This document shows positions 1 to 9,244 of a DNA stretch of 34,572 bases, in pieces. The notes under the pieces are model-generated. The model was not told the origin of the DNA and made no database searches. It saw nothing but the letters and a program-made list of their open reading frames with translations. The first letter of the stretch is position 1. Each line of letters starts with the position of its first letter. The DNA is from Acidiferrobacteraceae bacterium (GTDB taxonomy: Bacteria; Pseudomonadota; Gammaproteobacteria; HyVt-429), in NCBI GenBank assembly GCA_011052015.1, contig DRJZ01000131.1, positions 1-34,572 of the forward strand, in the 5' to 3' direction. A program made the position numbers and the translations under genes.

Positions 1-830
1 CTGGGCCGCCGTAATCGACTTACAGGCTGGCAATTCGCTCAGGCCATTGATGCTATCCAGATTCTGTATTGCAAACTGCTGGTAACTCCGGTTTGTCAGC
101 GGCTCGACTGGGATTATTGGCATGACTCCGCAAAGCAACTCGACGTTGACCATCCGACCACTGCGCGGCAACTCACACCAGATGAGCTAAGTTATCTCAA
201 GGAGCGCAAGGGGGAAGGGCCACTCAAGGAAGTGCGAGCCGCCCATCATGACCTCCTGGTTCGCTTTGCACGCGAAATTCGCCGCAGAGGGTATGCCTAT
301 CGTACTGAACAGAGTTATGAACAGTGGATTTCCCGGTATATCCTCTTCTGCAAGGGTCTACCCCCTGAGCAAACCGGTGCCAGTGACGTAAAGTTATTTC
401 TTGAATATCTGGTCATCAAACGGCATGTCAGTGCCAGCACACAGAACCAAGCATTAAATGCGCTGGTATTTCTCTATAATAGAGTACTTGAGCGCAAGCT
501 TGGAGAGCTGGAATCCTTCGTTAGGGCTAAGCGGCCACGCAATCTTCCCGTGGTGTTGAGCCGCAACGAGGTGATGACCTTGCTAGAAAGTCTGAAGGGT
601 ATACACAAAATGCTCGCGTCGCTGTTATATGGTACGGGCATGCGTCTACTGGAGGGACTACGCCTACGGATCCAAGATGTCGATTTCGCCTACCACCGCA
701 TTCACGTGCATCAGGCAAAAGGAAAAAAGATAGGTATGTACCGCTTCCCGACTCACTCGCAGAGGGTCTGCGCAAGCAGATTAAAGTGGTTCGACAACTT
801 CATAATCAGATAGAGACACCCTTCAGGTAA
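1..830 (+). pseudogene. Integron-integrase-like tyrosine recombinase, frameshifted and truncated
   Basis: The reading frame is open from base 1, so the gene begins before the window; the ORF-track start at 232 is internal. The N-terminal core-binding part (RRRGYAYRTEQSYEQW) and the start of the catalytic domain (LLYGTGMRLLEGLRLR, with the first catalytic Arg) resemble IntI-type integrases. In the A-run at 723-728 the frame slips: one extra A would continue the protein as DRYVPLPDSLAEGLRKQIK up to a stop at 828-830. Even after that correction the C-terminal part with the HxxR box and the catalytic Tyr is missing, so the gene cannot be active. No attI/attC-like array is visible beside it. The IntI assignment rests on remembered family motifs. 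A XerC/D-like recombinase is the less likely alternative. Confidence 0.8.
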
Positions 831-858
831 GTGCATTCCATCTTTGTCCCTTGTCTTC

Positions 859-888
859 CTTTGCGAATCCTTTGCGTCTTTGCGTCGA
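859..888. repeat. CGCAAAGACGCAAAGG-type short intergenic repeat
   Basis: The 68-nt gap between the integrase remnant and lnt carries three near-tandem units built on CTTTGCG (CCTTTGCGAATCCTTTGCGTCTTTGCGTC). On the minus strand this reads as CGCAAAGACGCAAAGG, a motif family seen between genes in many bacteria. It is related in pattern to the CGCCAAGACGCCAAG repeat at 33299-33371. It lies just after the lnt stop codon. No function can be read from it. Confidence 0.5.
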
Positions 889-898
889 AAAATTAATA

Positions 899-2410
899 TC
901 AGGCCTTTCGCCCAACCAACCACCCCAACACCAGCATCACCCCTATTAACACCAGCACCGCCCTATTGCCCCAACGCACGTAGGGCGTGGCACCCTGCAT
1001 GGGTTGCACCTCGCCGCTAAGCACCACAGTCTTGAATTGTTTGGTGCGGGCGATGATCTTGCCGCGATGGTTGATGATTGCGGTCACGCCGGTATTAGCC
1101 ACACGCAAAAGAGTACGCCCGGTTTCCAGGGCGCGCATACGGGCCATCTGCAGGCGTTGCAAGGGACCCAGGGAGTCACCAAACCAGGCGTCTTCACTTA
1201 CGTTGACCAACAGTGTGGCCTCGGGAAGCAGGCGAATGAATTCTTCGGGAAAGGCATCTTCATAGCAGATGCTCACTGCAACGGCTTGCCCGGCCACGTG
1301 CATCACACCGTCGGCGTCTGGCCACGGACTAAAGTCTGACATGGGAATATCGAGCGCCCCCATGAGCCACCGGGTCAACACCGGGAAAGGCAAATATTCC
1401 CCGAAAGGCACCAGGTGGTGCTTGTGGTAGGTCTGGGGTTGCGAGGCAATGCTACGAACGACGTTGTAGTAGTCTAATGCCCCATCGGCCCCTTGCCTCC
1501 GTTCCAGGGTTCCATATAAGAAATCGGTTTGGTATTGGGTCGATTCATTTTTTAGCTCACGCCAGAATGAGGGTGGAATCTGGTCTTTGAATGCCGGTAT
1601 GGCGACCTCCGGCCACACTATCAGGGCCTGGTCACGATACTCCTGGCTAAGATGCAGGTAGCGCTCGGCCACCGTCATCCGGTAACGGGGTAACCATTTC
1701 ATGTCCAAGGGTACGTTGCCCTGCACCAGGGCCACCTTGATCATAGGTCCTTTTGGCTCGACCCACTCAATACGACCCAGGAGAAAGCCAAGCCCAAAGA
1801 CTCCCACCAGGACAAGTGCAGGCCAGGGACGTCGTGGCTTATCAATAATCAGCGCCAGCAGGCCTGCAACCAGGGCCACACTCAGACTCACGGCGTAGAT
1901 GCCAAACCCACTTGCCACCCCCGACAGGGGTGTGTCGATCTGGCTGTAACCCAGGCTCAACCAGGGAAACCCGGTCAACACCCAACTGCGGCACCATTCA
2001 AGCAGCACCCACAGAGCGGGTAAAACCACTATTAAATGAATCACCCGCTTTCGGTCCCCGAACCGGGCTTGTAACCCACCAACCAGGGCCGGGAACAGGG
2101 AAAGCAGCAGCACAAACAAGGCAACGGCGAGCGCCGCCAACGGTACCGACATGCCACCGTAATCATGCATGCTGCGATAGACCCAGGACACACCCACCCC
2201 GAATGAACCCAAACCAAAGGCCAGTCCAACACCAAAGCAACGCCACGGCGAGCCGCGCTGCCACAGTAAAAATAATAACGACGGTGACAGGATCGCGAGT
2301 ACGGCAAAATTAAAGGGTGCAAATGCCAGAGGCAAGGCAGCTCCGGCACCCAGGGCGACAAGAATATCGCTAAGGTTTTTATTCGCTAGCGGTATCTTGA
2401 TTATTGGCAA
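899..2410 (-). CDS. lnt: Apolipoprotein N-acyltransferase
   Basis: Inner-membrane enzyme that transfers an acyl chain from a phospholipid to the N-terminal Cys of apolipoproteins, the last step of lipoprotein maturation. The 503-aa product has an N-terminal half of hydrophobic segments (residues about 10-210) followed by a nitrilase-like periplasmic domain (about 225-480) and a final membrane helix. The catalytic triad residues are recognisable: Glu in VWPEVAIPAF, Lys in YHKHHLVPFGEY and Cys in VSICYEDAFPE. Length is typical. The ORF starts at a TTG that overlaps the corC 3' end by 32 nt; a slightly later start cannot be excluded. It is the last gene of the miaB-phoH-ybeY-corC-lnt run, the same order as in many gammaproteobacteria. 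Confidence 0.95.
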   Translation of the reverse strand: MPIIKIPLANKNLSDILVALGAGAALPLAFAPFNFAVLAILSPSLLFLLWQRGSPWRCFGVGLAFGLGSFGVGVSWVYRSMHDYGGMSVPLAALAVALFVLLLSLFPALVGGLQARFGDRKRVIHLIVVLPALWVLLEWCRSWVLTGFPWLSLGYSQIDTPLSGVASGFGIYAVSLSVALVAGLLALIIDKPRRPWPALVLVGVFGLGFLLGRIEWVEPKGPMIKVALVQGNVPLDMKWLPRYRMTVAERYLHLSQEYRDQALIVWPEVAIPAFKDQIPPSFWRELKNESTQYQTDFLYGTLERRQGADGALDYYNVVRSIASQPQTYHKHHLVPFGEYLPFPVLTRWLMGALDIPMSDFSPWPDADGVMHVAGQAVAVSICYEDAFPEEFIRLLPEATLLVNVSEDAWFGDSLGPLQRLQMARMRALETGRTLLRVANTGVTAIINHRGKIIARTKQFKTVVLSGEVQPMQGATPYVRWGNRAVLVLIGVMLVLGWLVGRKA

Positions 2411-3251
2411 GACGTGTTGCCCTCAGCAGATGAACACGCCGACTGTCGGCATGCAGCACCTCGAATCGGAACCCCTCCATGGTGACAGCCTCACCACGCC
2501 GAGGCAGGTGGCCCAGGGATGAAATCACCATCCCGGCAACCGTGTCCACATCACCCTTGTCATAGCTCACCCCAAAATAGTCGTTAAATTCTTCAATCGA
2601 CAAGATACCCTTAATAACGTATTCATCATCGCTACGCGGCATGATCAAGGTATCCAGATCATCAATATCATGCTCGTCCTCAATCTCGCCGACAATCTGT
2701 TCGAGCACATCTTCGATAGTCACCAGGCCGGCGGCCTGGCCGTATTCGTCTACCACAATGGCCATATGATTACGGCTACTACGGAACTCCCGCAACAACA
2801 CATTGAGACGCTTGCTTTCTGGGATAAAAATAGCCGGACGCAACAGATCTCTCAGATTAAAGCTTTCCTTGTGGTTCGGGGCAAAATATTGCAGTAGATC
2901 TTTGGCGAGCAGGATACCCACGACCTTGTTCTTGTCGCCGTCCACAACCGGAAACCGGGAGTGGGCGGTCTCAATAACCATGGGCAAAAACCCATCTATA
3001 GGGAGGCTACGATTCACCACTTCCATCTGCGAGCGTGGCACCATGATGTCCCGGACTTGCATCTCCGAAACTTGCATCACGCCTTCCATCATGTCCAAAG
3101 CATCACGATCCAAAAGATTGTGCTCATGGCTGCGGCGTAAAATATCTATTAAGTCCCTGCGATCAATCGGGATGCACTTAAGCGCCCGGCCCAAACTTTT
3201 GAGTGGAGACCAGGCACGGCTAGGTCGATCTTTTCCGTTTTCTTGTGACAT
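2379..3251 (-). CDS. corC: CorC/HlyC-family CBS-domain protein (Mg/Co efflux-associated)
   Basis: A 290-aa cytoplasmic protein with two CBS domains (the first around MQVRDIMVPRSQMEVV, the second around FIPESKRLNVLLREF to GLVTIEDVLEQIVGEIEDE) and a C-terminal CorC_HlyC domain (from about residue 205, IKGILSIEEFNDYFG). CorC/YbeX proteins are linked to magnesium and cobalt homeostasis and, in E. coli, to ribosome metabolism; the exact role is inferred from the family. No DUF21 membrane domain is present, so this is the short YbeX type. The ATG start lies 20 nt after ybeY, and the 3' end overlaps lnt, consistent with co-transcription and translational coupling. Confidence 0.93.
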   Translation of the reverse strand: MSQENGKDRPSRAWSPLKSLGRALKCIPIDRRDLIDILRRSHEHNLLDRDALDMMEGVMQVSEMQVRDIMVPRSQMEVVNRSLPIDGFLPMVIETAHSRFPVVDGDKNKVVGILLAKDLLQYFAPNHKESFNLRDLLRPAIFIPESKRLNVLLREFRSSRNHMAIVVDEYGQAAGLVTIEDVLEQIVGEIEDEHDIDDLDTLIMPRSDDEYVIKGILSIEEFNDYFGVSYDKGDVDTVAGMVISSLGHLPRRGEAVTMEGFRFEVLHADSRRVHLLRATRLANNQDTASE

Positions 3252-3271
3252 AGTTGCTAAGGTGTAGTGAG

Positions 3272-3712
3272 TTAGTAGGGATCTGGAATACCGATCTTAT
3301 CAAGAATTTCCTTTTCCAGTTGTTCCATTTTAGTTGCTTCAGTATCTTGTTTATGGTCGTAGCCACGCAAGTGCAATACACCATGGACGATCATATGCGC
3401 CCAGTGGTCATTCAGTGCCTTGCCCTGTTCGGTGGCCTGTTGTTCTACTACTGGCGCACAAATCACCAGGTCGCCTAAAATCTGTGTTGCCACTCCCGGG
3501 GGATCATCGAATGGAAAAGACAACACATTGGTGGCCTCGGATTTATTGCGATAACGCTGATTGAGCCTGGCCGATTCGGCCTCGTCTACAACACGCAGGG
3601 TGATCTCGTTATGGCCCGTTTCACCCACAGCATCCATAGCGATACTGGCCCATGCGGCCATCTGTTGCTGGCCGGGTAGCCTTGCATCATCGCAAGCAAT
3701 TTGAATATTCAT
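3272..3712 (-). CDS. ybeY: Endoribonuclease YbeY (16S rRNA maturation/ribosome quality control)
   Basis: Single-domain metallo-RNase. The family zinc motif is intact: HGVLHLRGYDH near residues 110-120, with three metal-binding His. The ORF track begins at a TTG (3727). I prefer the ATG at 3712 (MNIQIACDD, 146 aa), because family members start close to this first beta strand and the TTG has no visible ribosome binding site. The gene lies 39 nt after phoH and 20 nt before corC in the conserved operon. Confidence 0.93.
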   Translation of the reverse strand: MNIQIACDDARLPGQQQMAAWASIAMDAVGETGHNEITLRVVDEAESARLNQRYRNKSEATNVLSFPFDDPPGVATQILGDLVICAPVVEQQATEQGKALNDHWAHMIVHGVLHLRGYDHKQDTEATKMEQLEKEILDKIGIPDPY

Positions 3713-3751
3713 CTTATGGCCTGACAAAGGAAACGATCACTTGGCATCTTG

Positions 3752-4720
3752 TCACTTGTGGTCTTCACTTTCGTCAGACTTGGCATAGGCCTCGACAATC
3801 TTTTGCACCAAGGGATGTCGTACCACGTCTTCGGGCTTGAAGTAGGTAAAACTGATGCCTTCGATATTCTCTATAATCTCCATCGCATGCTGCAACCCGG
3901 ACTGACGCCCACGGGGCAGATCGGTCTGCGTGATATCACCGGTAATCACTGCGGTGGCGCCAAACCCAATGCGGGTGAGGAACATTTTCATTTGTTCGGT
4001 AGTGGTGTTCTGAGCCTCATCCAGGATGACAAAGGCCTCATTCAAAGTCCGCCCGCGCATATAGGCCAAGGGCGCCAGTTCGATGATGTCCCGATCCAGC
4101 AGTCTACCCACCTCTTCGAAACCGAGCATTTCATACAGGGCGTCATATAGAGGCCGAAGATAGGGATCGACCTTCTGCCCCAGGTCACCGGGTAGAAAAC
4201 CGAGCCGTTCACCCGCCTCTACCGCTGGCCGCACCAACACGATGCGATTGACATCGCCCTTTTCCAGGGCATGGGTGGCGCAGGCCACTGCCAGGTAGGT
4301 CTTTCCGGTTCCCGCCGGGCCGATGCCAAAATTAATATCGTGAGACAGGATATTTCTGAGATAGGCGCGCTGATGTGGGTTGCGGCCCTGAACTGAGGCC
4401 TTGCGGGTGCGGATGATGATGTCGCTACCGGTTTTTTCCTTTCGCGGCGGAACATGTTGCAGGGCCAAGTGCACGTCGGATGAGGAAACGTCAGGCGCGT
4501 CGGCAGTGGCAGCATAAAGCGTCCGCAGGACCTCTTCGGCCCGGCTCGCCTGGGTGGGGTGGCCACTGATGCTAAAGTGCCCCCCACGGCTGGCGATTTG
4601 CACCCCGAGACGGTCCTCTATTTGTTTGATATGGGCGTTAAATTGGCCACACAGGGCCACCAAGCGTTGATTATCAACGGGGGCCAAGCTAAACGCCAAT
4701 GCATTGGGTTGCGTCTTCAA
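3752..4720 (-). CDS. ybeZ: PhoH-like ATPase (YbeZ)
   Basis: A 322-aa PhoH-family P-loop ATPase. An N-terminal nucleic-acid-binding-like segment (residues 1-100) precedes the ATPase domain with Walker A GPAGTGKTYLA, Walker B FVILDEAQNTT and the conserved TRIGFGATAVITGD. YbeZ is the usual partner of YbeY in rRNA processing; that role comes from family knowledge. The start is a TTG at 4718-4720: an in-frame stop lies 21 nt further upstream and no ATG or GTG falls between. The start is therefore non-ATG and has no evident Shine-Dalgarno sequence, which suggests either weak initiation or a later start. It is 43 nt after miaB. Confidence 0.93.
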   Translation of the reverse strand: MKTQPNALAFSLAPVDNQRLVALCGQFNAHIKQIEDRLGVQIASRGGHFSISGHPTQASRAEEVLRTLYAATADAPDVSSSDVHLALQHVPPRKEKTGSDIIIRTRKASVQGRNPHQRAYLRNILSHDINFGIGPAGTGKTYLAVACATHALEKGDVNRIVLVRPAVEAGERLGFLPGDLGQKVDPYLRPLYDALYEMLGFEEVGRLLDRDIIELAPLAYMRGRTLNEAFVILDEAQNTTTEQMKMFLTRIGFGATAVITGDITQTDLPRGRQSGLQHAMEIIENIEGISFTYFKPEDVVRHPLVQKIVEAYAKSDESEDHK

Positions 4721-4763
4721 GTTGTGGGCAGAATCACCATGGCCTTACTTCAGTATACCCGCA

Positions 4764-6167
4764 CTAGCGCCCAGGACAACCGTCTTCAGCGACCAATTTT
4801 GGCATGATTTTGGTATCGATGACCTCGCCTCGCAAGGAATTGGGCAGGGCCTCGGTGATCCTGAGCTCGGTAAATTGCCCTATCAAGGTCTCGTCACCAT
4901 AAAAATTCACCGATCGATTATTTTCACTGCGCCCGGTTAGTTGACCTGGGTGCTTGCGCGCAGGCCCGTGCACCAGAATTCGCTGCACCGTACCCACCAT
5001 ACGACGGCTAATTCTGTCAGCGTGTACATTGATCTGATGTTGCAGGCGTTGCAGACGTTCTTGCTTGACCGCATTCGTCACATCATCTGACAAGCTTGCC
5101 GCCGGTGTACCGGGTCTGGAGCTAAAGACAAAACTGTAAGAGTGATCGAATCCTATACGCTCAATCAGATCCAGGGTCTGCTCAAAATCGGCATCGGTTT
5201 CGCCTGGAAAACCGACGATAAAATCGGATGATAAACTAATATTGGGCCGCACCGCACGCAGACGTTCTATCTTTTCAATAAATTCTTCCACGCTGTAGCC
5301 ACGCTTCATCAACATCAATATTCTGTTGGACCCGCTTTGCACTGGCAAGTGGAGATGATCCACCAGTTGCGGAATTTGAGCATAAGCCTGAATCAGGCTG
5401 GCAGAAAACGCCAGTGGATGTGAGGTGGTAAAACGCAGACGCTCAATGCCCTCAATTTGCGCCACATATTCCAGCAAAAGCGCCAGATCGGCCTCATCAC
5501 CATCATCCATCAGACCCCGGTAGCCATTCACATTCTGGCCCAGCAGGGTGAGTTCCTTTACGCCTTGTTGGGCCAGACAACGGGCCTCATCCACCACATC
5601 GTCGAGTGGGCGGCTAAATTCCTCACCGCGGGTATAGGGCACCACGCAAAAACTGCAATACTTGCTGCAACCCTCCATTACCGACACATAAGCCCGTGCC
5701 TCGTTTATTTTGGGTTGGGGCAATTGGTCAAATTTTTCAATTTCTGGAAAACTGACATCGACCGCAGGCTTTCGGCTCGACCGCACCTGGTCAAGCATGG
5801 CAGGCAGACGCTGCAAAGTCTGGGGGCCAAAGACGATGTCCACAAAGGGGGCGCGTCCACGTATGGCCTCACCCTCCTGGCTGGCCACGCATCCACCCAC
5901 ACCGATCACCACATGGGGTCGGCGTTCCTTTAGTGGCCGCCAACGACCCAGTTCGGAGAACACCTTCTCCTGAGCCTTCTCCCGAACCGAGCAGGTATTG
6001 AGTAAAAGAACATCGGCATGGGCGGGATCTTCGGTCAAGGTCAAACCATGGGAAGCGGCCAACACGTCCGCCAAGCGCGCCGAATCGTACTCATTCATCT
6101 GGCAACCGAATGTCTTGATATACAACCGGGTTGCACCAGGGTTATGGGATCGGACTGATTCGCCCAT
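4764..6167 (-). CDS. miaB: tRNA-2-methylthio-N6-dimethylallyladenosine synthase
   Basis: Radical-SAM methylthiotransferase that adds the 2-methylthio group to i6A37 of tRNAs. The 467-aa protein has the N-terminal MTTase domain with three cluster-binding Cys ([37 protein letters not shown]), the radical-SAM CxxxCxxC motif ([19 protein letters not shown], about residue 165) and a C-terminal TRAM domain ending with [13 protein letters not shown]. Length and all iron-sulfur ligands are normal. It starts with ATG, is the first gene of the phoH-ybeY-corC-lnt operon, and has a candidate promoter directly upstream. Confidence 0.96.
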   Translation of the reverse strand: MGESVRSHNPGATRLYIKTFGCQMNEYDSARLADVLAASHGLTLTEDPAHADVLLLNTCSVREKAQEKVFSELGRWRPLKERRPHVVIGVGGCVASQEGEAIRGRAPFVDIVFGPQTLQRLPAMLDQVRSSRKPAVDVSFPEIEKFDQLPQPKINEARAYVSVMEGCSKYCSFCVVPYTRGEEFSRPLDDVVDEARCLAQQGVKELTLLGQNVNGYRGLMDDGDEADLALLLEYVAQIEGIERLRFTTSHPLAFSASLIQAYAQIPQLVDHLHLPVQSGSNRILMLMKRGYSVEEFIEKIERLRAVRPNISLSSDFIVGFPGETDADFEQTLDLIERIGFDHSYSFVFSSRPGTPAASLSDDVTNAVKQERLQRLQHQINVHADRISRRMVGTVQRILVHGPARKHPGQLTGRSENNRSVNFYGDETLIGQFTELRITEALPNSLRGEVIDTKIMPKLVAEDGCPGR

Positions 6168-6203
6168 CAGACAAGTATCTCTTCAGAAGGCATCAACTGA
6201 CTG

Positions 6204-6233
6204 ATTGTAACTGTCACAAACCTAACACCACAA
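6204..6233 (-). promoter_or_regulatory. Candidate sigma70 promoter for the miaB operon
   Basis: Read on the minus strand, TTGTGG (6228-6233) and TACAAT (6204-6209) are separated by 18 nt and lie about 37 nt upstream of the miaB ATG. The -10 differs from consensus at one position and the -35 at two. Position between the fba terminator and miaB supports it. No transcript data. Confidence 0.4.
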
Positions 6234-6244
6234 AGCTGCAACCG

Positions 6245-6278
6245 GAAAGAAGAAAGGGCGACCGAAGTCACCCTTTCT
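6245..6278 (-). terminator. Intrinsic terminator after fba
   Basis: On the minus strand, about 20 nt after the fba stop, AGAAAGGGTGAC / GTCGCCCTTTCT forms a 12-bp stem (one G-U pair) closed by a TTCG tetraloop and followed by a T-rich tail (TCTTT). It would end the tkt-gap-pgk-pyk-fba block before the miaB promoter. Confidence 0.75.
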
Positions 6279-6299
6279 GGTCCGGCTGGCAGCAACCCG

Positions 6300-7364
6300 T
6301 TATTTGACGCGTGGATCCAGCTCACCATTTGCATAACGGCCGATCATGGCCTCCAGGGAGATTGGCTTGATCTTGGACGCATTGCCCGCCGTACCAAATA
6401 CCTCGTAACGGGCCTTGCAGATTTCCATCATGCCCTTGGTGGCCTCTTTTAGAAACTTGCGCGGATCGAAATTGGAGGCATTATCGTGCAAGTGACAACG
6501 AATAGAACCGGTAGACGCCATGCGCAGGTCGGTATCGATATTGACCTTGCGTACGCCATTCTTAATGCCCTCGGCGATCTCCTCCACCGGCACACCATAG
6601 GTCTGGCCCATGTCACCCCCGTAGTCATTGATAATCTTGAGCCACTCCTGGGGCACGGAACTGGAACCATGCATCACCAAATGGGTGTCCGGGATACGGG
6701 CGTTGATCTCCTTGATGCGGTCAATACGCAGCACCTCACCCGTGGGTTGCTTGGTAAACTTGTAAGCGCCGTGGCTGGTGCCAATCGCAATGGCCAGGGC
6801 GTCGACCTTGGTCTGCTTCACAAAATCGGCGGCCTGCTCAGGGTCGGTCAACAACTGGTCCATGCCCAGCTTGCCTTCGGCGCCGGAACCGTCTTCTTCA
6901 CCAGCCATGCCCGTTTCCAGGGAACCCAGGCAACCCAACTCACCTTCAACAGAGACGCCACCGAAGTGGGCCATCTGCACAACACGCTGGGTGACCTCGG
7001 CGTTGTATTCATAACTGGATGGCGTCTTGGCGTCTTCTTCCAGTGAACCGTCCATCATGACAGAACTGAAACCACTCTGAATCGAACGCATGCAAACCGC
7101 CGGTGAAGCACCGTGGTCCTGGTGCATGACTACCGGAATATGCGGATACGCTTCCAGCGCAGCCAGGATCAGATGGCGCAGAAAAGGTTCGCCGGCATAG
7201 GCCCGGGCGCCGGCGGAACCCTGCATGATTACCGGGCTGTCAGTGGCATCGGCCGCCTGCATGATGGCGTGCACCTGCTCCATGTTATTCACATTAAAGG
7301 CCGGAACACCGTAACCGTGTTCAGCGGCGTGATCTAATAATTGGCGTAATGAAACAAGAGCCAT
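6300..7364 (-). CDS. fba: Class II fructose-bisphosphate aldolase, Calvin-cycle subtype
   Basis: Zinc-dependent aldolase interconverting fructose-1,6-bisphosphate with DHAP and glyceraldehyde-3-phosphate, and able to make sedoheptulose-1,7-bisphosphate in the Calvin cycle. The 354-aa product starts [25 protein letters not shown] and carries the catalytic/zinc segment [10 protein letters not shown] (about residue 80), a second zinc-ligand loop with HGAYKF, and [10 protein letters not shown]. The absence of E. coli FbaA-type features and the overall length fit the Calvin (CbbA-like) subtype. An ATG start with an upstream GGAG was chosen. It is last in the carbon-metabolism cluster but is separated from pyk by 414 nt containing two palindromic elements, so it may have its own promoter. 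Confidence 0.95.
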   Translation of the reverse strand: MALVSLRQLLDHAAEHGYGVPAFNVNNMEQVHAIMQAADATDSPVIMQGSAGARAYAGEPFLRHLILAALEAYPHIPVVMHQDHGASPAVCMRSIQSGFSSVMMDGSLEEDAKTPSSYEYNAEVTQRVVQMAHFGGVSVEGELGCLGSLETGMAGEEDGSGAEGKLGMDQLLTDPEQAADFVKQTKVDALAIAIGTSHGAYKFTKQPTGEVLRIDRIKEINARIPDTHLVMHGSSSVPQEWLKIINDYGGDMGQTYGVPVEEIAEGIKNGVRKVNIDTDLRMASTGSIRCHLHDNASNFDPRKFLKEATKGMMEICKARYEVFGTAGNASKIKPISLEAMIGRYANGELDPRVK

Positions 7365-7398
7365 AACAGTCTCCTAACGATATATTAAAGTAAATCTT

Positions 7399-7549
7399 CT
7401 ATAAGGCACTTCTATTAACTCCCTCTCCCTCCAGGAGAGGGATAGGGTGAAGGGTGCAAACAAAGCTAAGACACTGATTTTATCATCCCCTCATCCTAAC
7501 CTTCTCCCGGGGGGAGAAGGAATTATCAATTAACAGAAGTGCCCTATAA
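7399..7549. repeat. MITE-like palindromic element, copy 1
   Basis: Imperfect terminal inverted repeats at 7400-7418 (TATAAGGCACTTCTATTAA) and 7530-7548 (TTAACAGAAGTGCCCTATA) match at 17 of 19 positions. Inside, each half carries a REP-like hairpin (CCCTCTCCCTCCAGGAGAGGG on the left, CTTCTCCCGGGGGGAGAAG on the right), and the two halves are diverged reverse complements of each other. There is no ORF. The size of about 150 bp and the structure suggest a non-autonomous mobile element. Confidence 0.6.
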
Positions 7550-7629
7550 TCATTCAACAATAAACTGAGCGTTGCTAAAATCCTCAATACCATTTACTGA
7601 AAACACAACACTAAAATAATTCAATAACC

Positions 7630-7763
7630 AAGGAATCTCTGATTAATTCGTCATTCCGGCCGTAGCGAAGTGAAGAACCGGAATCCAGAGTAGTAAAATC
7701 AATATATTGCTGGATTCCCGCTTTCGCGGGAATGACCGGGCTGGAATTAATCAGAAGTTCCCT
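7630..7763. repeat. MITE-like palindromic element, copy 2
   Basis: Terminal inverted repeats at 7630-7648 (AAGGAATCTCTGATTAATT) and 7745-7763 (AATTAATCAGAAGTTCCCT) match at 16 of 19 positions. The interior has two REP-like hairpins, TCATTCCGG...CCGGAATCCAG and CTGGATTCCCGCTTTCGCGGGAATGA. The outer ends share the core ACTTCTG(A)TTAATT with copy 1, 80 nt away, so both probably belong to one family with different internal hairpins. It ends 15 nt from the pyk stop. Confidence 0.6.
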
Positions 7764-7778
7764 AACTTTTGAGTCCAC

Positions 7779-9227
7779 CTAGGCGTCGGTCGCGTCAATG
7801 AGGCCACCCACATGCACGATCTTCATGGCATTGGTGCCGCCATGTTTGCCCATGAGGTCACCTTTAGTCAGAATAAGTAAATCCCCCTTTTCTACTGCGC
7901 CTATTTTTGTCAGCAGATCGACCGCCTCCTTATTGACCTGGGCGTGGTCCGCTGAGGGAATCTGAAATTCAATGGGGTAGACGCCCCGATAAAGGGTTAC
8001 CTTTCTACGCGTCTCCACATGGGGCGTCAAGGCGAAAATGGGTATGCCGGAACTGATCCGGGACATCCACAACGGGGTCGATCCAGACTCGGTGAGCGCG
8101 GCGATGGCCCGTACTCCTAGGTGATTGGCCGTGTACATCGCGGCCATGGCAATGGCCTCATCGGCACGCTTAAACGTAGAATCAATACGATAATTGGAGG
8201 TTGTGGCAAGACGGTGTTTCTCTGCGCCACGGCAGATCCGGTCCATGGCCTCTACCGCTTTAGCGGGATACTTTCCGGTGGCGGTCTCAGCAGACAACAT
8301 CACCGCATCGGTGCCGTCTAAAACCGCGTTGGCCACATCAAAGACTTCCGCTCGGGTTGGAATCTGATTTTCAACCATAGATTCCATCATTTGGGTTGCG
8401 GTGATGACGACACGATCATGGGTGCGTGCGGCGCGAATCACCCGCTTTTGCACACCTGGTAGCTGTGCATCCCCAATCTCAACACCTAAATCACCGCGGG
8501 CAATCATCACTGCATCCGAGACATCAATAATCTCGTCTATCGCATCCACCGCCTCGGTGCGCTCAATCTTGGCCACAATACCACCATGACCGCCAGCCTG
8601 GCGCAATAAACTCCGAGCCTCATCTATGTCGGCGGCATTTCTAGGAAAAGAAACGGCTAAATAATCGACACCTATTTCTGCGGCCAATTTAATGTCCTGA
8701 CGATCTTTGCCGGTCAAGGCACTGGCCGACAAACCACCACCTTTTCGATTAATTCCCTTGTTGTCGAAGAGCTCGCCACCCACCAATACCTGGCACTTTA
8801 TTTCGGAACCTTTGATCCGGGTAACGCGGAAGACAAGGCGCCCATCATCAAGTAACAACGTGTCTCCGTTGCGCACGTCACCGGGTAGTCCTTTATAGGC
8901 CACGCCCACCCGGTTCTGGTCTCCACCTTCCGAATCACAATCCACATCAAAGCTAAAGTCATCACCCTCATTGAGCACGATACTGCCTTGCTCGAATCGC
9001 TCGATTCGAATCTTGGGCCCCTGCAAGTCCCCCAACACGCCGATATGACGATTGTGGGCACTCGCGCATGTCCGAATACCCTTGGCGCGGCGGCGATGGT
9101 CATTGGCATCACCATGGGAAAAGTTCATGCGAACCACATCGACCCCGGCCTCAATAAGACGATTGAAGTCCTCCTCGGTATCAGAGGCAGGACCCAGGGT
9201 CGCGACTATTTTGGTGCGTCTAAGCAT
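7779..9227 (-). CDS. pyk: Pyruvate kinase
   Basis: Converts phosphoenolpyruvate and ADP to pyruvate and ATP. The N-terminal start of the TIM barrel (RRTKIVATLGPASD), the catalytic strand around GIVAKIERTEAVD, the metal-binding IMIARGDLGVEIG and SAETATGKYPAKAVEAM are all present; the C-terminal allosteric domain runs from about residue 340. The ORF track begins at a TTG (9239); the ATG at 9227 gives MLRRTKIVATLGP, the usual family start, and leaves a 17-nt gap to pgk. Length of 482 aa is normal. It is tightly linked to pgk and almost certainly co-transcribed with it. Confidence 0.96.
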   Translation of the reverse strand: MLRRTKIVATLGPASDTEEDFNRLIEAGVDVVRMNFSHGDANDHRRRAKGIRTCASAHNRHIGVLGDLQGPKIRIERFEQGSIVLNEGDDFSFDVDCDSEGGDQNRVGVAYKGLPGDVRNGDTLLLDDGRLVFRVTRIKGSEIKCQVLVGGELFDNKGINRKGGGLSASALTGKDRQDIKLAAEIGVDYLAVSFPRNAADIDEARSLLRQAGGHGGIVAKIERTEAVDAIDEIIDVSDAVMIARGDLGVEIGDAQLPGVQKRVIRAARTHDRVVITATQMMESMVENQIPTRAEVFDVANAVLDGTDAVMLSAETATGKYPAKAVEAMDRICRGAEKHRLATTSNYRIDSTFKRADEAIAMAAMYTANHLGVRAIAALTESGSTPLWMSRISSGIPIFALTPHVETRRKVTLYRGVYPIEFQIPSADHAQVNKEAVDLLTKIGAVEKGDLLILTKGDLMGKHGGTNAMKIVHVGGLIDATDA

Positions 9228-9244
9228 AGACCACGGCAATCAGG

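Noticed and set aside
6486-7046. 186-aa plus-strand ORF opposite fba
   Set aside because: Antisense shadow of the aldolase; no ribosome binding site or recognisable domain.
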